Shown here one piece after another: positions 6,082 through 9,211 of a stretch of 9,211 bases of DNA. This stretch comes from Methanobacteriota archaeon. GTDB lineage: Archaea > Halobacteriota > Methanosarcinia > Methanosarcinales > Methanoperedenaceae. The DNA lies in contig JAHIHJ010000110.1 in NCBI GenBank assembly GCA_018899795.1, positions 1 through 9,211 of the forward strand, read 5' to 3'. Below the pieces are notes generated by a model. It had not been told where the DNA came from. It did not search any database and worked only from the letters and a program-made list of their open reading frames with translations. The translations under genes and the position numbers were made by a program. Positions within the stretch are counted from its first letter, which is position 1, and each line of letters begins with the position of its first letter.

Positions 6082-6380
6082 TGCGCAAAAAACAGAAAGA
6101 CTGGGCTAAGGACATGGCATATCAGCGCATCCTGCGGCTTTTTGATCTTGCATATATGGAATTCAAGATGCATCCTGAACGCAGCAACAGGTACGTGCAG
6201 CTTGCAAGGCGCATAGGGATGAGATACCGCGTCAGGATGCCGCCAGAGTTAAAACATCAGATATGCAGGCACTGCCACTCATATTTAGTCCAGGGCACGA
6301 CGGCGCGCACAAGGCTTCAGGGGACGCATATAGCCACGACGTGCCTCGCGTGTGGAAAACAGATGCGTAAACCCTACTAA
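6081..6380 (+). CDS. rnp4: ribonuclease P protein component 4 (Rpp21 homologue)
   Basis: Rnp4 is a protein subunit of archaeal RNase P, which trims the 5' leader of pre-tRNAs; it pairs with Rnp1 to stabilise the RNA's specificity domain. The 99-residue protein has an N-terminal helical part (DMAYQRILRLFDLAYMEF... ERSNRYVQLARRIGMRYRVRMP) and a C-terminal zinc ribbon with C62-x2-C65 and C88-x2-C91. The C-terminus is basic, as expected for an RNA binder. The ATG at 6081 overlaps the fen stop by one base; an in-frame GTG at 6072 would add three residues encoded by the fen PIP box and is unlikely. The cluster joins a DNA-replication nuclease with a tRNA-processing protein. Confidence 0.94.
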   Translation: MRKKQKDWAKDMAYQRILRLFDLAYMEFKMHPERSNRYVQLARRIGMRYRVRMPPELKHQICRHCHSYLVQGTTARTRLQGTHIATTCLACGKQMRKPY

Positions 6381-6393
6381 TTGATTTTCGACA

Positions 6394-6416
6394 GGATTAC
6401 AGGATTAACGGGATTA
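6394..6416. repeat. three GGATTA units in the convergent gap
   Basis: GGATTA occurs at 6394, 6402 and 6411, with spacings of 8 and 9 bases, in a stretch beginning ACAGGATTACAGGATTAA. It lies between the ends of rnp4 and the DUF296 gene. It could be a small dispersed intergenic repeat, but its copy number elsewhere is unknown. No T-run terminator is obvious on either strand here. Confidence 0.45.
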
Positions 6417-6435
6417 ATCACAACAAATCGTTTCA

Positions 6436-6867
6436 TCAGAATGTGATAGGCGAAAATCCCCTATTCTCATTTACCACTCTTTCCGCTTTTATATCCGTCT
6501 CGATTATGAAAACCTCAAGCACCATGAAAGCCTCTGCCTCTTTCCTGATGCATCCCATCGTGAGCACCTTGCTGCTTCCCGCAACCGCATGCAGGTGTAT
6601 CTTTGGCGTTCCGTTCTCAAAGAATATATTCCCTGCGCCAACAATCTCGCGCACATCATCAAAGGACGACCATACAGTTACCGGAGGAACAGATTTTTCT
6701 TTCGGCCCCGTGACAAGTTGAGCCTTCCCTGCCGCGCCAAGGATCGTAAAAAAGGCTGACCTTATGTCCTCCATGACCGCAATGCCAGTCAGCTCTTTCA
6801 GCAGGTCTTCGCCGTGATCGACCCTTACAACAAATATCCGTCCTATTGAACCCTTGCGATAATCCAT
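6436..6867 (-). CDS. DUF296/PPC-domain protein
   Basis: This 143-residue single-domain protein matches the PPC (plants and prokaryotes conserved, DUF296) fold, which forms trimers. The pattern includes RIFVVRVDHGEDLLKEL near the start, AFFTILGAAGKAQLV in the middle, and GTPKIHLHAVAGSSKVLTMGC with the family's conserved H-L-H; the C-terminal half ends EAFMVLEVFIIE. Plant members carry AT-hooks before this domain and bind DNA; prokaryotic stand-alone forms such as this one have no AT-hook and no settled function. I chose the ATG at 6867 because homology begins there. An upstream in-frame TTG at 6960 would add a hydrophobic stretch encoded by the promoter region. There is no Shine-Dalgarno, and a TATA-like element about 24 bases upstream suggests a leaderless mRNA. 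It is divergent from tRNA-Val. Confidence 0.87.
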   Translation of the reverse strand: MDYRKGSIGRIFVVRVDHGEDLLKELTGIAVMEDIRSAFFTILGAAGKAQLVTGPKEKSVPPVTVWSSFDDVREIVGAGNIFFENGTPKIHLHAVAGSSKVLTMGCIRKEAEAFMVLEVFIIETDIKAERVVNENRGFSPITF

Positions 6868-6980
6868 GTACAGAGTACAATTTACATAATTTAAATCTTG
6901 CGTTGCATAAACGCCATTAAAATAGACAAAAACAATACAGACAAAAACTATATACTCCAAACAACATTTAAGGCAAGGTT
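6868..6980. promoter_or_regulatory. divergent promoter region, DUF296 / tRNA-Val
   Basis: On the minus strand TTTAAATTA (complement of 6887-6895) is centred about 24 bases from ATG 6867, fitting leaderless transcription of the DUF296 gene. On the plus strand ACTATATACT (6947-6956) lies about 30 bases before the mature 5' end of tRNA-Val and is its likely TATA box. Confidence 0.5.
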
Positions 6981-7054
6981 GGGCCCGTGGTCTAGTCGGC
7001 TATGACGTCGCTCTTACACAGCGGAGATCCGGAGTTCGAGTCTCCGCGGGCCCA
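6981..7054 (+). tRNA. tRNA-Val (anticodon UAC)
   Basis: A full cloverleaf is visible: acceptor GGGCCCG pairs with CGGGCCC, the D arm is GTC/GAC around AGTCGG, the anticodon stem is TCGCT/AGCGG with loop CTTACAC (anticodon TAC at 34-36, reading GUA and probably other valine codons), a 5-base variable region follows, and the T arm is CGGAG/CTCCG with loop TTCGAGT. The discriminator base is A, as usual for valine. There is no intron, and the CCA end is not encoded (TTTAAA follows), as is common in archaea. It converges on the minus-strand surface-protein gene, whose stop lies 22 bases away. Confidence 0.95.
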
Positions 7055-7075
7055 TTTAAACCACTTTTCAGGCAG

Positions 7076-8881
7076 CTATACCGGCTGCTTGGCTCCGCAC
7101 CTGTCGCAGAAGCTTGCCAGGGCTGGAATGACGGTCTGGCATGAATTGCACTCCTTAATTTCTGTATTCGGAGGAGGAGTTTTTTTGCAGTTAGGACAGG
7201 TATTAATTTCCCTTTTCAATGGGTCGCCGCAGTGCATGCAGTACCTTTCAGCAAGTTCCTCGAACTCGACTTTTTTCTCGCAGCGGAACTTTCCCATTGT
7301 TGCGGTCACGGTTGCCGTGCCTGTTCTTTTACATGATGTCAGGATCGCAATTCCGGAAAGCGTGCCCGGGGTGATCTTCACAGGGCTTGCAACAGTGCCA
7401 AGAGAGGTGGTCAGCTCAATAACCCAATCATCCAGCGAAGTGATAAAGTTCCCTTTATCATCCATGACCTTGACAACAGCGGACGAAATAGATAGTCCAT
7501 CAGCAGGGATTTTTACCGGCGCGACTTCCAGAACAATACCCGCCACATGTCCTGCAAAATTAACTTTAGTCGTGGCTTTATGAAAACCTGATCTTGCATT
7601 GACATTTACAAGTCCGCATACATGTGATGATGTTAAAATTGCTTCAACTGACTCTTTCCCTGCAAGTATCATGGCATTCTGAATCGTGCCTGAGCTGGAT
7701 TTTAGTTCTACCATACAATTTTTCTTTTGTATTTTAGGTTTCCCTGACGGGTCAACGAACTGGACTTTTATTGGAATGGGTGACTTCCCATCGCACGGAA
7801 CTTCAGTCTTAAGGGGTATTAATTGAAGCCTGCCTTTTACCCAGAATTCCTGAAAAGCCGTTACGATAATAATAATCAATAAAAAGACTAATATCATGAA
7901 AATGATACTATTTCCAGCTTTAACGTCGAAATTGACCTCACCGGAACCCGGATTAAACCCTTTCTTTGTTACAATGGCTTTTATTGAATGCATCCCTTCA
8001 AGAATACCGGTAAATGTCGATGTAAACTGCCCGCTGGAGTCCGTATATCCTGACGCAGGAATTACCTGTCCTCCATCTTCCGTCCCGTTGACCTCGTGTT
8101 TCAGCTTCACGAAAGCATCACCCAGCGGTGCTCCGCCGCTGTCTTTAACGGTCACCCTGATAGTAGATGTCCCGTTGGGCTCAATAGATCCGGACGTGGA
8201 AACAATTTCAACTGAAAGATTATTTTTTGTCATTACTTTGACCGTTGTTTCGCCATAACCCTGCGAAATACCGGTCTTTGTTGCAGTAGCCGATATCCGG
8301 TACGTTCCTTCAGAAGCTTTAAAGTTCGAACTGAACTGACCTTTAGGATCGGTATTCCCTGAATCTCGATCGAAATTACCCCTGGTATATGAAAGTGTCA
8401 CCAATGCCCCGGGAATAGGAGTACCGTCTTTGCCAGTCACGTTTACGCGGATAGGTAAAGATTCTCCGGGTCCGACAGATATCTGGTCAGGAATTATGGT
8501 CACTGAAAGGCTGGGGCCATTTGATACAGTGATCTTCGTGGTGTAGACGCCTGTAAGTCCGCTGTCATCAGTCACTTTTAGCGATGCATCGAATGTGCCG
8601 AAATTCTTGTATGTGTACGATACTATATTTCCGTCATACTTTTTGTTCACATCGCCAAAAAACCAGTCATATGATACGATAGTACCATCCATATCTTCTG
8701 ATCCTGATGCGTCAAACTGCACGGTCAACGGCGACTGACCTGAAGATGGCGATGCAGTGAAATAAGCCTCAGGAGGCTGGTTAACCGGGGATTCGGCTGC
8801 GACGCTTGAACATAATATTATTAAAACCAAAAGAAATTTGATAATTTCAACTTTTTTCATCATATTTTTAATCCAGTTCAT
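7076..8881 (-). CDS. PKD/Ig-like surface protein with central membrane span and C-terminal double zinc ribbon
   Basis: This 601-residue multidomain protein has a signal peptide (hydrophobic 13-27, likely cut after VAA at 29), a PKD domain (about 36-122; FTASPSSGQSPLTVQFDASG, WFFGD, TYKNFGTFDASLKVTDDSG), and two Ig-like invasin/Big-type repeats (about 124-218 and 222-320), each with a GQFSSNF or GQFTSTF strand. Next is one membrane span (326-343), two more Ig-like domains (about 350-440 and 445-540), and a tail with four CxxC pairs (CMHC, CPNC, CNSC, CDRC) making a double zinc ribbon. A cleaved signal puts the first half outside; the span is followed by basic residues (VKGRL), so the second half, Ig-like domains included, should be cytosolic. 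ATG 8881 has AAAGGAG only 1 base upstream; ATGs at 8863 and 8860 are alternatives. Ligand and role are unknown; adhesion or envelope sensing are guesses. Confidence 0.85.
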   Translation of the reverse strand: MNWIKNMMKKVEIIKFLLVLIILCSSVAAESPVNQPPEAYFTASPSSGQSPLTVQFDASGSEDMDGTIVSYDWFFGDVNKKYDGNIVSYTYKNFGTFDASLKVTDDSGLTGVYTTKITVSNGPSLSVTIIPDQISVGPGESLPIRVNVTGKDGTPIPGALVTLSYTRGNFDRDSGNTDPKGQFSSNFKASEGTYRISATATKTGISQGYGETTVKVMTKNNLSVEIVSTSGSIEPNGTSTIRVTVKDSGGAPLGDAFVKLKHEVNGTEDGGQVIPASGYTDSSGQFTSTFTGILEGMHSIKAIVTKKGFNPGSGEVNFDVKAGNSIIFMILVFLLIIIIVTAFQEFWVKGRLQLIPLKTEVPCDGKSPIPIKVQFVDPSGKPKIQKKNCMVELKSSSGTIQNAMILAGKESVEAILTSSHVCGLVNVNARSGFHKATTKVNFAGHVAGIVLEVAPVKIPADGLSISSAVVKVMDDKGNFITSLDDWVIELTTSLGTVASPVKITPGTLSGIAILTSCKRTGTATVTATMGKFRCEKKVEFEELAERYCMHCGDPLKREINTCPNCKKTPPPNTEIKECNSCQTVIPALASFCDRCGAKQPV

Positions 8882-9205
8882 TCTCCTTTAGTACACATAA
8901 TAATATCTAAATCATCATATATTAAGTTATGGCTTGGATCATCCTGATCGAACCTGCGCCTTATGGTAACATACTTTTTCCTGAATCATATTTTAAGGCG
9001 GAAGACTACGATTAGGCAAAACATTATAAAATAAATACTATACAACCAAAATATTTTGCGTTTTTTACTAATATGATCATTCATTTTTACCATTATGTAC
9101 TCATTTACATTATGATAATAATTATTATGATTGACGTTAACTTTAAATATTGAATTCTCCAACTAGTATTATACTATTTCAACGGGTCAAAAGGAGAATA
9201 CTGGT
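8882..9205. promoter_or_regulatory. AT-rich divergent promoter region
   Basis: This 324-base gap holds no gene I can support. For the minus-strand surface protein, CTTAATATATG (complement of 8916-8926) is a likely TATA box, with AAAGGAG next to the ATG. For the plus-strand gene leaving the window, CTTTAAATAT (9141-9150) is a good TATA box, placing the transcript start near 9172. Upstream of that TATA lie a perfect palindrome (9115-9128) and an ATGATCAT (9073-9080). The middle (about 8935-9060) is AT-rich with no clear signal. Confidence 0.55.
9115..9128. promoter_or_regulatory. 14-bp perfect palindrome upstream of a TATA box
   Basis: ATAATAATTATTAT is its own reverse complement and lies 12 bases before the TATA box of the rightward gene. 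Position and symmetry suit an operator for a dimeric regulator, though AT-only palindromes arise easily in such AT-rich DNA. Confidence 0.35.
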
Positions 9206-9211
9206 ATGATC
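9206..9211 (+). CDS. start of a gene leaving the window (first two codons)
   Basis: ATGATC is preceded by a strong AAGGAG (9191-9196) at 9 bases and by a TATA box about 60 bases upstream. Only Met-Ile are visible, so nothing can be said of the product. It is divergent from the surface-protein gene. Confidence 0.6.

Noticed and set aside
6868..6960. Upstream TTG start for the DUF296 gene, giving a hydrophobic signal-like N-terminus
   Set aside because: The extra 31 residues come from AT-rich promoter DNA shared with the tRNA-Val promoter; domain homology starts at ATG 6867, and PPC-domain proteins are cytosolic.
7002..8258. Plus-strand open frames at 7002-7583 and 7896-8258
   Set aside because: The first begins inside the tRNA and both lie antisense to the well-supported surface-protein gene.
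1..9211. CRISPR array, insertion sequence or attachment site
   Set aside because: No regularly spaced long repeats, transposase or integrase frames, or duplicated tRNA 3' ends were seen; the tRNA-Val end is not repeated nearby.

Overview
The window is archaeal DNA, most probably from a euryarchaeon of the Methanosarcinales / ANME-2 type. The support is a formylmethanofuran:tetrahydromethanopterin formyltransferase (a methanogenesis/methanotrophy enzyme), an archaeal FEN1 with a C-terminal PCNA-binding box, the archaeal RNase P protein Rnp4, a UPF0058 protein, archaeal TATA-like promoters, and a tRNA-Val without encoded CCA. The lineage below phylum level is inference; no rRNA is present.

Layout. 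Positions 122-2463 (minus strand) hold a tight three-gene cluster: a membrane protein fused to an FMN-binding split-barrel (PPOX-like) domain, a second stand-alone PPOX-like protein starting 2 nt after it, and a class I SAM methyltransferase starting 3 nt after that. Divergently transcribed from it is a small lipoprotein with a cupredoxin-like fold that lacks visible copper ligands (2609-3094). Then, all on the plus strand, come a UPF0058 gene whose best start is an ATA codon behind a perfect Shine-Dalgarno (3261-3536), ftr (3669-4565) followed by a long inverted repeat and T-run, and a set of information-processing genes: a short TsaA/TrmO-like remnant with a TTG start (4766-5047), fen (5068-6081) and rnp4 (6081-6380), the last two overlapping by one base.

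A convergent gap with three GGATTA units leads to a minus-strand DUF296/PPC gene (6436-6867), probably translated from a leaderless mRNA. Divergent from it is tRNA-Val(UAC) (6981-7054). The tRNA converges on a 601-residue minus-strand surface protein (7076-8881): signal peptide, PKD domain, Ig-like domains, one central membrane span, further Ig-like domains and a double zinc ribbon. The last 330 bases are an AT-rich divergent promoter region that ends with the Shine-Dalgarno and first two codons of a gene leaving the window.

How it fits together. Ftr carries the C1 unit between methanofuran and tetrahydromethanopterin. fen and rnp4 are a DNA-replication/tRNA-processing pair. The two least understood parts are the membrane-flavin/F420-like split-barrel operon and the zinc-ribbon Ig surface protein; both have unusual domain combinations. 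I see no CRISPR array, transposase, integrase or rRNA.
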